The notes under the pieces were generated by a model, which did no database searches, was not told where the DNA came from, and was given only the letters and a program-made list of their open reading frames with translations. Below are positions 8,738 through 18,661 of a stretch of DNA of 64,000 nucleotides, one piece after another. Every line of letters starts with the position of its first letter. The stretch's first letter is position 1. Origin of the DNA: JBLNDJ01 sp050261515 (lineage in GTDB: Bacteria > Acidobacteriota > Terriglobia > Bryobacterales > Bryobacteraceae); contig JBLNDJ010000014.1 in NCBI GenBank assembly GCA_050261515.1, forward strand, positions 55,279 to 119,278, given 5' to 3'. The position numbers and the translations under genes are program-made.

Positions 8738-10888
8738 ATGCGCCTGATTCTCGGCATCGGTCTGTGCGCCTGGATGGCGGGCGCGCAGAATTTAGTGGTG
8801 GATACTTCGCACGCGGTGAACTCGTTCAGCCCGCCGCGCGCGCTCGGGGGCGCTATTGACCGCCTCCGGGGAGGGGCCACCAAAGAGGAAAACGAAAAGA
8901 ACACCGAGCGGCTGCTGACCGGTTCCGTGCTTCGGGAAATGCTGGGAGCAGGATGGGGAACCGTCACCTATCGCCAGAACACCGAATTGATGATCGAGGC
9001 GTGGCACTGGAATCCGCGCGGCACGTGGAGCAACCCGGCGAAACAGGAAGGCTACTTCACGGGCGACGCGGAACCCGGCAGCGAGAAGATCCTGCACTCC
9101 TGGGCGTATCCGCTTCCGCATCGCGGCGCTACTCTCGGCGACGGGAACGGCTGGTCGCGCCTGACAGACGGCGATCTGAAATCGTACTGGAAGAGCAATC
9201 CCTATCTGACGAAGACCTACACAGGCGACGACGATTCGCTGCATCCGCAGTGGGTCATGATCGACCTCGGCGCGAAGGTCGATATCAACGCCCTGCGGAT
9301 CGCGTGGGCCGACCCGTACGCGAAACGCTACTATGTTCAGTTCTGGACCGGAGAGCACGAGCCCTTCTACGACGGGATCAACAAGGGCGCGTGGCAGACC
9401 TTTCCCATGGGGACGATCGCCGGCGGCCGGGGCGGCACGCCCACGCTGAAGCTGGCTAGTTGGAAGATTCCGGCACGCTACCTGCGTATCTGGATGACGG
9501 AGTCGTCCAATACCTGCGACACGCACGGCGCCGAGGACAAACGGAACTGCGTCGGCTATGCGATCAACGAACTGTACGCCGGCACGCTCGACGCCGGCGG
9601 CCGGTTTGAGGACATCGTCAAGCACCTGCCGAGCCGCGCGCAGACGATCACGTGGCCCTCGTCTGTCGATCCCTGGCATGCCGCCTCCGATCTCGACTAC
9701 GGGCGAGGCGACCAGATCGGCTTGGACTTCTTCTTCAACTGCGGGGTGACGCGCGGGCTGCCGGCGGTGGTTCCGGTGGCGCTCTTGTACACCATTCCGG
9801 AAGACGCGGCCAACGAAATCGCGTATCTCCACAAGCGCGGGTATCCGATTTCCTGGATCGAGATGGGAGAGGAGGCGGACGGGCAGCGCGTTCTCCCCGA
9901 GGACTACGCGACGCTCTACGTCCAATTCGCCAAGGCGATCCATAGGCTCGTCCCCGATGCGCCGCTGGGCGGACCTTCCTTCGAGGGGACGCCGGGCGAT
10001 GTGGATTCCTGGGCGGACGCCAATGGACGAGTCTCGTTCCTGGGCCGGTTTCTCGACTATCTGAAAGCGCGCGACCGCATGCAGGACTTCCGGTTCTTCT
10101 CGTTCGAACATTACCCGTGCCTGGACAGAAAGAGCTGCCTGGACTGGAGTTCGCTCTATTGGGAGCCGGCCTATCTCAACCACGTCATCGAGGCGTGGAA
10201 AGACAACGGCCTGCCGCCCGGCGTGCCGTTTATGATGACGGAGGGCAACGATCTCGGCGAGGGTAACCCGGGGACCGTCAAGAGCGCCTTATGGCAGGCC
10301 GACTATATCGGCTCCATCATGTCGGCGGGTGCGGCCGGAACTTACTACTTCCACTACATTGCCTCCCCCGGGGGCCGCGGCGGCGGATTCCTGCCGATCG
10401 ACGAGAATAACCGGGTCCGTTACTACCCGCCGCAATACCTGGCGGCGCAGGTGATCACCAAAGAATGGCTGCAGCCTGTCGACGCCGTCCACAAGCTGTT
10501 CAGGGTTTCGAGCGAAGTCATGGACCAGAACGGGAACATCCTGGTGACCGCATATGCCGTCGAGCGGCCGGATGGACAGTGGTCGGTCATGCTCGTGAAC
10601 AAGGATCCGGACAACAGCCATTCCGTGAAGGTGTCGTTTGCCGGCGGCCCGGGGGGCGATCGATTCTTTTCCGGGACGGTGCAACGGATCGTCTTCGGAG
10701 CGGCGGAATACCAGTGGCATCCCGACCCCGCGCCGCCGGCTGCAAGCGGCAACCGCGGCCGGCCCATGATGAGCGGCCACCCCGACCCGGACGGTCCGCC
10801 GTCGAAGTCGGCGCTGGCCGCCGGCGCCGGGACGTTGTTCGAGCTTCCCAAGGCATCAATCATCGTGCTGCGCGGCAGGCTCATGTAA
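8738..10888 (+). CDS. Secreted glycoside-hydrolase-like protein with discoidin-like domain
   Basis: Start at ATG 8738, opening a clean signal peptide (RLILGIGLCAWMAGAQ); the upstream in-frame ATG lies inside the repeat. Residues ~110-270 resemble an F5/8 type C (discoidin-like) carbohydrate-binding fold, e.g. WSRLTDGDLKSYWKSN and WVMIDLGAKVDINALRIAWA. Residues ~300-590 look like a clan GH-A barrel. A plausible acid/base glutamate lies in WIEMGEEADGQ, and a plausible nucleophile glutamate in FMMTEGND. A beta-sandwich tail follows. The exact GH family is not identified; GH39/GH30/GH79-like is a guess. The product likely acts in the periplasm or at the surface on a glycan taken up by the neighbouring TonB receptor. 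Confidence 0.72.
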   Translation: MRLILGIGLCAWMAGAQNLVVDTSHAVNSFSPPRALGGAIDRLRGGATKEENEKNTERLLTGSVLREMLGAGWGTVTYRQNTELMIEAWHWNPRGTWSNPAKQEGYFTGDAEPGSEKILHSWAYPLPHRGATLGDGNGWSRLTDGDLKSYWKSNPYLTKTYTGDDDSLHPQWVMIDLGAKVDINALRIAWADPYAKRYYVQFWTGEHEPFYDGINKGAWQTFPMGTIAGGRGGTPTLKLASWKIPARYLRIWMTESSNTCDTHGAEDKRNCVGYAINELYAGTLDAGGRFEDIVKHLPSRAQTITWPSSVDPWHAASDLDYGRGDQIGLDFFFNCGVTRGLPAVVPVALLYTIPEDAANEIAYLHKRGYPISWIEMGEEADGQRVLPEDYATLYVQFAKAIHRLVPDAPLGGPSFEGTPGDVDSWADANGRVSFLGRFLDYLKARDRMQDFRFFSFEHYPCLDRKSCLDWSSLYWEPAYLNHVIEAWKDNGLPPGVPFMMTEGNDLGEGNPGTVKSALWQADYIGSIMSAGAAGTYYFHYIASPGGRGGGFLPIDENNRVRYYPPQYLAAQVITKEWLQPVDAVHKLFRVSSEVMDQNGNILVTAYAVERPDGQWSVMLVNKDPDNSHSVKVSFAGGPGGDRFFSGTVQRIVFGAAEYQWHPDPAPPAASGNRGRPMMSGHPDPDGPPSKSALAAGAGTLFELPKASIIVLRGRLM

Positions 10889-10912
10889 CAGACATTCAGA
10901 AAGGAGATTGCA

Positions 10913-12460
10913 ATGCCTCATAACGGCGAGGTCAACCGCCGCGAATTCCTGGCCCCGGCGGCTGCCGGTCTAGGCCTTACGCTGGTTCCCAGGCACGTGC
11001 TCGGAGGCGCCGGCTACACTCCTCCCAGCGACAAGATCACCCTCGCCTATATCGGATGCGGCACGCAGGGTATTCGGGAATTGCTGCGGTTGATCGCGAA
11101 TCCCAGCGTGCAGGTTACCGCCGTGTGCGATCCCGTGAAGGACGGCACGAACTACGTCGATTGGGACAAGACCGGGATTCGCGACAGCGTACGCCAGGTC
11201 TTGGAAGACCCGAACTGGGGGGCCGGGGTCACCGGCATCCGCGCCGGCCGCGACATGGCCAAGGAAATCATCGAAACCTACTACGCGAAGAAGCGTGGAT
11301 CGGAGAACTTCAAGGCCGTCGCAAGCTACGCGGATTTCCGGGAACTCCTCGAGAAAGAGAAGGACCTCGACTCCGTCAAGATCATGACCCCCGACCATCT
11401 GCATGCCACGATCTCGATCGCGGCCATGAAGAAGGGCAAGCATGTGCTCATGCACAAGCCATTGGCGAACCGCGTCGCCGAGGTTCGGATGGTGGTCGAG
11501 ACGGCCCGCAAGACGGGTGTCGCCACGCACCTGCTTGCCTGGCGCGGGCCGCTGACGGCGGTCCGGCAGATGATTCTGGACGGAGCCATCGGCAACCTCA
11601 TGGAAGTTCACAACTGGACCGACCGCCCGTTCTGGCCGCACCAGCTTGCGCTTCCGACGGACAGGCCGCCAATTCCGAAGGGCTTCGACTGGGATCTGTG
11701 GCTCGGGCCCGAGCAGGAGCGCTTCTATCATCCCAGCTATACCCACGCGGTGTTCCGCGGCTGGTACGACTTCGGCGGAGGCAGCATTGCCGATATGGGC
11801 AATTACAGCCTTTGGCCGATCTTCATGGCGCTCGATTTGCCGGTCCCGCACAGCATCGAAGCGCAATCGAGTTCGAGCGCCGAGATCAACGAGCAGGTGA
11901 GCGCGGTCAAGATGAACGACTTCTCGTTTCCCTACGCCAACCGGGTGTGCTTCAAGTTTGCCGCCCACGGCTCGTGGCCCGCTCTCAAGCTGTATTGGTA
12001 TGACGGCGGCATGCGCCCGTTCACGCCGGATGAGCTGCTGGAGGACGGCAAGTCGATCCCGGCCACGGGCAGCCTGTTCGTCGGCGACAAGGGAATCATT
12101 CTGAACAACGATCTCGTTCCGTCGAGAAAGATGCGCGAGTACCGCGCTTCGAAAGGCATTCCCGAGCCCACGGCTGCGCGTGGCGGGCGGGGCCCCAGAG
12201 GCGCCGCCGACGCCGAGTGGGTTACGGCTTTCAAGGGCGGGCCTGCCTCGGCCGGCAACTTTATCAACGCCGCGAACTGCTCGGAAGCCATCGCGGCCGC
12301 GGGCGCGGCGATCCGCTATAGCCGCAAAATCTTCAATGAAGAGCATTGCGCCCCGGCGCTGCTGTGGGACAAGGAGGCGATGCGTTTCACGAACGCTGCG
12401 GAAGCGAATCCTTACCTGGTGCGGCAGTATCGCGACGGATGGAAGCTGGTGGGCGCCTGA
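10913..12460 (+). CDS. Gfo/Idh/MocA family oxidoreductase, Tat-exported
   Basis: A 515-residue protein starting at ATG 10913 after AAAGGAG. It has a twin-arginine signal (NRREFLAPAAAGLGLTL). A Rossmann NAD(P)-binding domain starts with ITLAYIGCGTQGI, and the usual catalytic lysine lies in a HKPLA motif where most relatives have EKP. The C-terminal alpha/beta substrate domain follows. A ~35-residue Gly/Arg-rich insertion (around TAARGGRGPRGAAD) near residue 420 is unusual. Such exported Gfo/Idh enzymes are common in Acidobacteria and Planctomycetes and usually oxidise or reduce sugars with tightly bound cofactor. It is followed after 14 nt by a sugar-isomerase-like gene. Confidence 0.9.
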   Translation: MPHNGEVNRREFLAPAAAGLGLTLVPRHVLGGAGYTPPSDKITLAYIGCGTQGIRELLRLIANPSVQVTAVCDPVKDGTNYVDWDKTGIRDSVRQVLEDPNWGAGVTGIRAGRDMAKEIIETYYAKKRGSENFKAVASYADFRELLEKEKDLDSVKIMTPDHLHATISIAAMKKGKHVLMHKPLANRVAEVRMVVETARKTGVATHLLAWRGPLTAVRQMILDGAIGNLMEVHNWTDRPFWPHQLALPTDRPPIPKGFDWDLWLGPEQERFYHPSYTHAVFRGWYDFGGGSIADMGNYSLWPIFMALDLPVPHSIEAQSSSSAEINEQVSAVKMNDFSFPYANRVCFKFAAHGSWPALKLYWYDGGMRPFTPDELLEDGKSIPATGSLFVGDKGIILNNDLVPSRKMREYRASKGIPEPTAARGGRGPRGAADAEWVTAFKGGPASAGNFINAANCSEAIAAAGAAIRYSRKIFNEEHCAPALLWDKEAMRFTNAAEANPYLVRQYRDGWKLVGA

Positions 12461-12474
12461 GATCGGGAGATAAC

Positions 12475-13335
12475 ATGACGACAATTTCGAGAAGAGCGTT
12501 TGTGGGCGGCCTGATGTGCGCTACGGTGGGGCAGCTTGGCGCGAATCCCCTTGGCCTGCCGATCGGCAGCCAGACGTACCCCCACCGGAAGCGGATCAAG
12601 GACGGCGATTTCGCCGGCCTGTGCCGCGACCTGGCCGCGCTCGGCGTCGGCAGCGTCGAGATGTGCTCGCCGGCTTACGAAGAGTTCGCCGGCCTGGCCG
12701 ACGGGAAGCAGGCGAGGAAAATCCTCGACGATCACGGGCTGAAGTGCCCCAGCGGGCACTTCGATCTCGCGGAGCTACGCACGCGGCAACAGCAGGCGAT
12801 CGCCTGGGCCCACGAGCTAGGCATGACCCAGATGGGCACCGCATCGCTCGACGGGCACGTCGAGAACGGTGTGACCACGATGGACGTAGTGAAGCGCGCG
12901 GCCGAGGAATACAACCGGATCGGCGAGGCGGCCGCGAAGGCGGGACTCGTGCAGTTCCTGCACGACGAACGGTTCGAGATGTCGAAGGTGGACGGGCGTC
13001 TCACTTACGAGGTGTTGCTGGAACTGCTCGATCCGAAGCTGGTGAAGATGCAGTTCCAGATGTCCGCCATGAGAGTGGTCGGTGACCCTGTGATGTATTT
13101 CACGAAGTATCCGGGGCGCTTCGTTTCCATGCATCTCCAGGGCGTGGATCTGAACGCGCCGCCGCCGGGGCCGGGGCGCCGCCGCGGGCCGGGACTGGCC
13201 ATCGGCAAGGACGGCTTCGACTGGCCTCGGGTCTTCGCTTCTGCAAAGACCGGCGGAGTGAAGAACTACTTCGTCGAGCAGAGCTGGGAACTGACGGTCG
13301 AGAGCGTCGCTTACTTGAAAGGGCTGAAGGGCTGA
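12475..13335 (+). CDS. Sugar phosphate isomerase/epimerase-like TIM barrel, Tat-exported
   Basis: A 286-residue protein. The ATG at 12475 follows GGGAGATAAC and opens a twin-arginine signal (TTISRRAFVGGLMCATVG); a longer in-frame ORF upstream overlaps the oxidoreductase and lacks a ribosome site. The remainder matches the AP-endonuclease-2 / xylose-isomerase-like TIM barrel: GSQTYPHRKRIKDGDF, LGVGSVEMCSPAYEEF, and metal-ligand type residues in HLQGVDLN and NYFVEQSWE. With the preceding oxidoreductase it probably forms a two-enzyme step in sugar interconversion. The substrate is unknown. Confidence 0.85.
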   Translation: MTTISRRAFVGGLMCATVGQLGANPLGLPIGSQTYPHRKRIKDGDFAGLCRDLAALGVGSVEMCSPAYEEFAGLADGKQARKILDDHGLKCPSGHFDLAELRTRQQQAIAWAHELGMTQMGTASLDGHVENGVTTMDVVKRAAEEYNRIGEAAAKAGLVQFLHDERFEMSKVDGRLTYEVLLELLDPKLVKMQFQMSAMRVVGDPVMYFTKYPGRFVSMHLQGVDLNAPPPGPGRRRGPGLAIGKDGFDWPRVFASAKTGGVKNYFVEQSWELTVESVAYLKGLKG

Positions 13336-13377
13336 GGGCCTGAAGGGGCGGCCCAAGGTGCTGTGGCTGCCACCGAG

Positions 13378-13427
13378 GCATTACGCGGGGTTCCGAGCGC
13401 CGGACGGCTTGGAACCCCGCATAACGC
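13378..13427 (-). terminator. 17-bp stem-loop between convergent genes
   Basis: Arms at 13378-13394 and 13411-13427 pair over 17 bp with two mismatches that become G-U pairs in minus-strand RNA, with a 16-nt loop. It lies 16 nt past the stop of the minus-strand permease gene and 43 nt past the plus-strand isomerase gene. The strand bias of the wobble pairs favours service to the permease transcript. There is no strong U-tract, so it may instead be a dispersed palindrome. Confidence 0.5.
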
Positions 13428-13442
13428 CGCGACGCTTGCCCA

Positions 13443-15851
13443 CTACTCGAATCGCAGCGCGTTTATAGGATCGACTCTTGCGGCGCGGCGCGCTGGGCCG
13501 ATTGCGGCTGCCAGCGCCACGAGGAACAACACCGCCGCCACTGTGCAGAACACCAGCGGATCCATACCAACCAGGCCGAAGAGCCTGTGCGAGAGGGCGT
13601 GCGCGCAGGCAAGTGACAACAGCAAACCCGCGCCGATACCTGCGACCGTCGTGCGCAGCGCCTCCGTGAGCAGCACCGGGACCAGGTTCATCGGCGCCGC
13701 TCCGAGCGCGACGCGGATACCGATTTCCCGGGTGCGCCGCCCGACCAGATACGCAATGAGTCCGTATAGCCCCATCGCGGCCAGCGCCAGCGCCACAACC
13801 GCAAATACGCCCAGGCCATAGAGCAGTACACGGGGCATGTACTCCGCTTTCCAATCGTCCATCGTCCGGATCTCCGATAGAGGCAAGTCCGGGTCGAGAG
13901 AACGGACTGCAGACCGGATCGGCTCCAGCATCGCCAGCTTAGACGCAGGCGTGCGCACCGCGAACGACATCGCTTGTGCAGGATCCTGTTGGAGGGGAAC
14001 AAAAACTTCGGCCATTGGAGGGCGGAGCAGGTCCTGCCGCGCGCTCCCACAGATCCCGATGATGGTCTTCCACGGACCACCCTCAATGCGGAAACGCGTG
14101 CCGATGGCCTGGGCGGGCGAGGTCCCTTTCGGCCACACCGCGTTGAGGAAGGCCGAGTTGATGATGGCAACAGCCGGCGCACCCTCCCGATCTGCCGCGT
14201 TGAAGGCCCGCCCGCCGAGCAGCCGGATGCCCAGAGTCTTCAGGTACTCGCCTCCTGTCCGGGTCTGCGCCACTTCCAGGTAGTCACCCTGCTTTTGCGC
14301 AGTCCTGCCCTCGACATCCACTCGCACGCGGCTACCCTGGCCGGCCGCTTGCAGCGGGAGTCCGCTCGCCACTGTGACGGACTCCACTCCGGGCAGCGCG
14401 GATAAGCGCTCTGCCGCGACATTGTAGAACGCGGCCGCTCGTCCGGCCGGGTATTTCGCATCGGGCAGGAAAACCTCTAAGGTCAGCACGTTGGAGGTGT
14501 CGAATCCCGGATCGGCCGCACGGAGTTTGAGCACCGTTCGGATTAACATGCCGGTCGCGCTGAGGACGACGATGGCGAACGCCATTTCGCTTGCCACGAG
14601 CACAGTACGAAGGCGGTGGCCGCCTCCAGCGGACAGGCTCCGCGCGCCGGCTTTCAGGGATTCGATGAGATCGGGCCTGGAAACAGAGACTGCCGGAGCG
14701 AGCGCGACTGCCAGGCCCGCGGCCAGCGATACCCCGAGCGTGCACGCCGCCACGCGGAAGTCGATTGCCAGATCCGCCATCTCGGGGTAGGCGGCCACAA
14801 GCGAATCGCGCACCCAAATACAGATCAGCAGCGCGAGCAGGCCGCCTGCCGCGGTGAGCACAAGTCCTTCGGTGAGCAACTGCCGGACGATCGCCCACCG
14901 GCTCGCGCCGAGCGCTGAACGTACTGCGATCTCGTGCCGCCGGGCCGAGGACCGTGCAAGGAACAGGTTCGAGACATTGGCGCACACGATCAGCAGTACG
15001 AAACCCGCGGCAGCCACCAGCACCGGGTACATCTGCCGGGCCTCGCGCATCCAGACCTCGGAAAGCGGCCGCGCCGAGACATCCCAGCCCTCGTTGGTGG
15101 ACGGAAACTCCGACGCCAGCCGTTTCGCAATCGCCCTCAGTTCCGACTCGGCGGCACCGCGGCTGACACCAGGCTTCACCCGCACGACCGCCTGGAGCCA
15201 ATGAGCGCTCAGCATTGGCGCGCTCACGTCCGCCTGAAGCGGCGCCACCACGTCGTACTTGCTGAAGAGGTAACGGAACCGGACTGGCAGAATGCCGATA
15301 ATCGTGGCGCGTTCTCCGTCCAGAGTCACTTCGCTCCCTACGGCATCCGCCCTCTGGCCGAGCCGGTTGCGCCAGAAACGCTCGCCAATGAGCACGACCC
15401 GGCCGTGCGGAGGGTTCGCAGCGGTGTAATCGGCGGTATCGAACAGCCGGCCGCGAAGCGGCCTGAATCCAAGTGTCTCGATGAAGCCTTTGGTCACCGC
15501 CGCGCCGCGAACTCGAACTGCCTGCCGGCCGGGCATCGCACCGCCGCCTAGATTGTACATGCGGTCGCCGAGACCGGCCGCGACGGCAACGGTCTGTGCG
15601 TCCGACCAGGCGGCGATGTCGCCCGGAGAAGCGAGTTGCATGCCGCGCTGCGAATTTACTTCGAGCACCGCGAGGAGACTGCCGGGATCCGCAAACGGCA
15701 GAGGCCGGAACCAGAGAGCATTGATAATGCTGAACGCCGAGGTGTTCAGCGCGATGCCGAGCGTCACTGTCAGAAGCGCAACCGCGAAGAAGCCGGGCGT
15801 TCGACAGAGGGTTCGGCAGCCGTACCGGACATCTTTCAGCATGATTCCCAT
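13443..15851 (-). CDS. ADOP-family ABC transporter permease (orphan, no ATPase)
   Basis: An 802-residue protein starting at ATG 15851, 6 nt after GGAGG. It has the duplicated MacB/FtsX layout: an N-terminal helix (TPGFFAVALLTVTLGIALN), a large periplasmic MacB-PCD-like domain (~50-240), three transmembrane helices (~285-400), a second helix and periplasmic domain (~430-640), and three final helices ending DPINALRFE. This fits the 'acidobacterial duplicated orphan permease' family (TIGR03434 type). These permeases usually lack a neighbouring ATPase, as here. The substrate is unknown; macrolide or peptide export, or mechanotransmission, is by analogy only. Divergent from the next permease. Confidence 0.9.
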   Translation of the reverse strand: MGIMLKDVRYGCRTLCRTPGFFAVALLTVTLGIALNTSAFSIINALWFRPLPFADPGSLLAVLEVNSQRGMQLASPGDIAAWSDAQTVAVAAGLGDRMYNLGGGAMPGRQAVRVRGAAVTKGFIETLGFRPLRGRLFDTADYTAANPPHGRVVLIGERFWRNRLGQRADAVGSEVTLDGERATIIGILPVRFRYLFSKYDVVAPLQADVSAPMLSAHWLQAVVRVKPGVSRGAAESELRAIAKRLASEFPSTNEGWDVSARPLSEVWMREARQMYPVLVAAAGFVLLIVCANVSNLFLARSSARRHEIAVRSALGASRWAIVRQLLTEGLVLTAAGGLLALLICIWVRDSLVAAYPEMADLAIDFRVAACTLGVSLAAGLAVALAPAVSVSRPDLIESLKAGARSLSAGGGHRLRTVLVASEMAFAIVVLSATGMLIRTVLKLRAADPGFDTSNVLTLEVFLPDAKYPAGRAAAFYNVAAERLSALPGVESVTVASGLPLQAAGQGSRVRVDVEGRTAQKQGDYLEVAQTRTGGEYLKTLGIRLLGGRAFNAADREGAPAVAIINSAFLNAVWPKGTSPAQAIGTRFRIEGGPWKTIIGICGSARQDLLRPPMAEVFVPLQQDPAQAMSFAVRTPASKLAMLEPIRSAVRSLDPDLPLSEIRTMDDWKAEYMPRVLLYGLGVFAVVALALAAMGLYGLIAYLVGRRTREIGIRVALGAAPMNLVPVLLTEALRTTVAGIGAGLLLSLACAHALSHRLFGLVGMDPLVFCTVAAVLFLVALAAAIGPARRAARVDPINALRFE

Positions 15852-16103
15852 CGCGGGCCTCCAGACCGTAAGTTCAGATGCCTGCCTGGTTAGTGCAACT
15901 CACGATCCAATCCGGAAACCCCGCCGAAATGCGGTTGGTGCAAAGCACTTCCCGATAAAATTGTCCGGTTTTGGGAAATGTCTGTCCGATTATGCACTTG
16001 ACGCGAGCCGGTTTGAGACCGCAGGACTTCCGCGCCGTACCTCAGAATAAAAGCCTTAGCCTCTGCCCTTGTTGTGGACCTGATCGTGCAGAAAAAGCTT
16101 CCA

Positions 16104-18563
16104 ATGAGTGCACTGCTGCGCGACATCCGCTACTCCATCCGAACCTTGCTGAGAACTCCCGGCTTTACCGCGGTGGTGGTCCTTGCGCTGGCCCTCGGCA
16201 TCGGAGCGAACACGGCCATTTACAGCCTGGTCAACGCCGTCCTCGTACGGCCGCTGCCGTACGAACACCCGGAGCGGCTGGTCGATATCGCCGAACGTGA
16301 CAAAGAGTCCGACTTCGTGCCGGTGGACTACCTCGATTACCTCGAGTGGCGCGCGCAGAACACCGTCTTCGAAGAGATGGCATTTCAGGCCACTTTCTCG
16401 CAGACACTGACGGGGGTTGGCCCCGCGGAGAACGTGCCGGTCGGATTTGTGAGTTCCGAGTTTTTGCACACTTTGGGCGTGCAGCCCATCCTCGGACGCG
16501 GCCTCACCGCCTCTGACGACCAGCGCTCTTCCATGCCGGTCGCCGTTCTGACTCACGCCTTCTGGCAGAACCGCTTCGGCGGAGACCGCTCGGTGCTCGG
16601 CCGCACCCTCCGGATCGCACAACGCGACTTCAACGTGATCGGCGTCCTCCCGGCCTCGTTCCGGTTCCATCGCCCGGGTCAGGTGTATGTGGCTCTCGGC
16701 CCGTTCCTCACACAGTGGGGGATGGATCGGCGTGGGAATCACAATAACTCTTTCGTGGTGGCACGGCTGAAGCCCGGCGTATCGCACGAGCGTGCGCAAG
16801 CGCAGATGAACACCATAATGCGGCGCTTGGGAGCGCAATTTCCCGGCCTGCTCAGCGGTTTCGGCGCCTCCATCCGCCCGCTTCGGGAAGCCGTTGCGGG
16901 CTCCGTCCGCAGGCAGGTGCTGATTCTGCTGGGAGCAGTCGCATTCGTGTTGCTGATCGCCTGTGTGAATGTGGCCAACCTCATGCTGGCGCGCTCGGCG
17001 GTCCGCCGGCATGAGATTGTCGTGCGCACGGCGATCGGCGCCGGACGGTGGCAAATCGCGCGCCAACTGCTGGTCGAGTGCCTTGTCGTGGCGATCGCGG
17101 CCGCATGGGTGGGGCTCATTTTCGCCCAAGCCACCTTCGGGCTGCTGGCCAAGCTCTTGCCCTGGGGGTTCGAGCCGGGCGATGTCTCCATCGATGCCGT
17201 CGTGCTGGCGTTCACATTGGCTGTGGCCTGCCTGACGGCAGGTCTGTTCGGAATCGTGCCCGCGCTGCAGTCCTCGGCGTTCTCGCTGACCGAGGCGCTC
17301 AAAGAGGACAGCCGTTCGGGGCGGTCCGGCGCAAACAGCAGGTATCTCCGGCGCGCGCTGGTCGTCGCGCAGGTGGCCATATCGATGGTGCTGCTGACGG
17401 GAGCGGGCCTGCTCGCGCGCAGCTTGTGGCGGCTCATGCAAGTCAACCCCGGGTTCGAGACAGGGCACGTCCTCACCATGGAGATCAACTGGCCTCACTG
17501 GGAGACTGCCGGCCCGGCCGGGGCGGTGGACTTCCACAAGCGCCTTGCCGGGCGTGTGCGCGCGCTGCCGGGTGTGCGCGCAGCGGGCGCGATCTGGCCG
17601 ATGCCGTTGGACCCGGGCGGCGCCGCGATCCCGTTCTATCGAGCAGACAAGCCTATGCCCAACCGGGGCCAGTTTCCGGTAGTGCCTTACCACCGCGTGA
17701 CCCCCGATGTGTTTCCGGCAATGGGAATCCCCTTGGTCCGTGGACGCCTGTTCAATGCAGCGGACGGCCAGCCGCCGCGCGGGCGAACCCGGGAGGAGTT
17801 GGAGGCCGCATGGCGCTCCTCGACGATCGCGGCTGTGATTAGCGAGAGCATGGCTCGCCGTTTCTTCCCGGGAGAAGACCCGGTTGGCCGGCGCATCCGC
17901 TTCGGCCCGCCCGAGTTCAAGGGTCCCTGGGTGCAGGTTCTGGGCGTTGTTGCCGACATCCGGGGCGCAGGGCTCGATCAGCCCCCGGAAGCCGAACTGT
18001 ATCTCTCGGCGTATCAGGACCCGAACGATATGACGCTGATGGTGCGGTCCGCAGGCGACCCGTCGCGGCTGGCGGGCGCCATCCGCTCGATCGTGACGGA
18101 ACTGGATCCGAACGTCGCGGTCGCGAATGTGCGGACCATGGACCAGGTCATCGCGGACCGTGTCTCATGGAGGCGCCTGAATATGATTCTCATCGGCTCT
18201 TTCGCAGCGCTCGCATTGGCGCTGGCTGCGGTCGGGCTTTACGGCGTCATGTCCTATACCGTGGCCAGGCGCCGGCGCGAGATCGGAATCCGCATGGCGC
18301 TGGGCGCCCGCGCTGCCGACGTCCTTTCGGCGGTGGTCAAGGAGGCCGCTCTTCTGGCGGCGGCCGGCATCGGGCTGGGTGCGGTGGGAGGGCTGGCGTT
18401 GACGCGGATGCTGGCAAGCATGCTCTTCGGGCTCGAGGCGACAGATCCTGGCACATTCGTTGCGGCCGCGTTCACGCTCTTCGCCGTGGCCGTGGCAGCT
18501 AGTTGGATCCCCGCGCACCGGGCCTCCGGGGTCGATCCGACCGAAGCGCTCCGTTGTGATTGA
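16104..18563 (+). CDS. ADOP-family ABC transporter permease (orphan)
   Basis: An 819-residue permease. The ATG at 16104 aligns with the family's usual N-terminus (SALLRDIRYSIRTLLRTPGF); a GTG ten codons upstream is possible, and neither has a strong Shine-Dalgarno. Layout as in the other ADOP proteins: helix, MacB-PCD-like periplasmic domain, three helices around residue 280-390, a repeat of the same unit, and a C-terminal motif DPTEALRCD. No ATPase gene is nearby. It is divergent from the permease at 13443-15851 and probably shares the 252-nt promoter region with it. Confidence 0.9.
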   Translation: MSALLRDIRYSIRTLLRTPGFTAVVVLALALGIGANTAIYSLVNAVLVRPLPYEHPERLVDIAERDKESDFVPVDYLDYLEWRAQNTVFEEMAFQATFSQTLTGVGPAENVPVGFVSSEFLHTLGVQPILGRGLTASDDQRSSMPVAVLTHAFWQNRFGGDRSVLGRTLRIAQRDFNVIGVLPASFRFHRPGQVYVALGPFLTQWGMDRRGNHNNSFVVARLKPGVSHERAQAQMNTIMRRLGAQFPGLLSGFGASIRPLREAVAGSVRRQVLILLGAVAFVLLIACVNVANLMLARSAVRRHEIVVRTAIGAGRWQIARQLLVECLVVAIAAAWVGLIFAQATFGLLAKLLPWGFEPGDVSIDAVVLAFTLAVACLTAGLFGIVPALQSSAFSLTEALKEDSRSGRSGANSRYLRRALVVAQVAISMVLLTGAGLLARSLWRLMQVNPGFETGHVLTMEINWPHWETAGPAGAVDFHKRLAGRVRALPGVRAAGAIWPMPLDPGGAAIPFYRADKPMPNRGQFPVVPYHRVTPDVFPAMGIPLVRGRLFNAADGQPPRGRTREELEAAWRSSTIAAVISESMARRFFPGEDPVGRRIRFGPPEFKGPWVQVLGVVADIRGAGLDQPPEAELYLSAYQDPNDMTLMVRSAGDPSRLAGAIRSIVTELDPNVAVANVRTMDQVIADRVSWRRLNMILIGSFAALALALAAVGLYGVMSYTVARRRREIGIRMALGARAADVLSAVVKEAALLAAAGIGLGAVGGLALTRMLASMLFGLEATDPGTFVAAAFTLFAVAVAASWIPAHRASGVDPTEALRCD

Positions 18564-18661
18564 TCGGTCGCGGCCGCTTTGGAAACCGCGTGATACCAGA
18601 TCGAGTACGGATCACTCGCGTCTCCAAGGCCGCTGGCCCGAGGAATAAAGAATACCTTGCG

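Noticed and set aside
16074..16103. GTG 16074 as start of the second ADOP permease
   Set aside because: It has no Shine-Dalgarno, and ATG 16104 aligns with the N-terminus of the other permeases; kept as an alternative.
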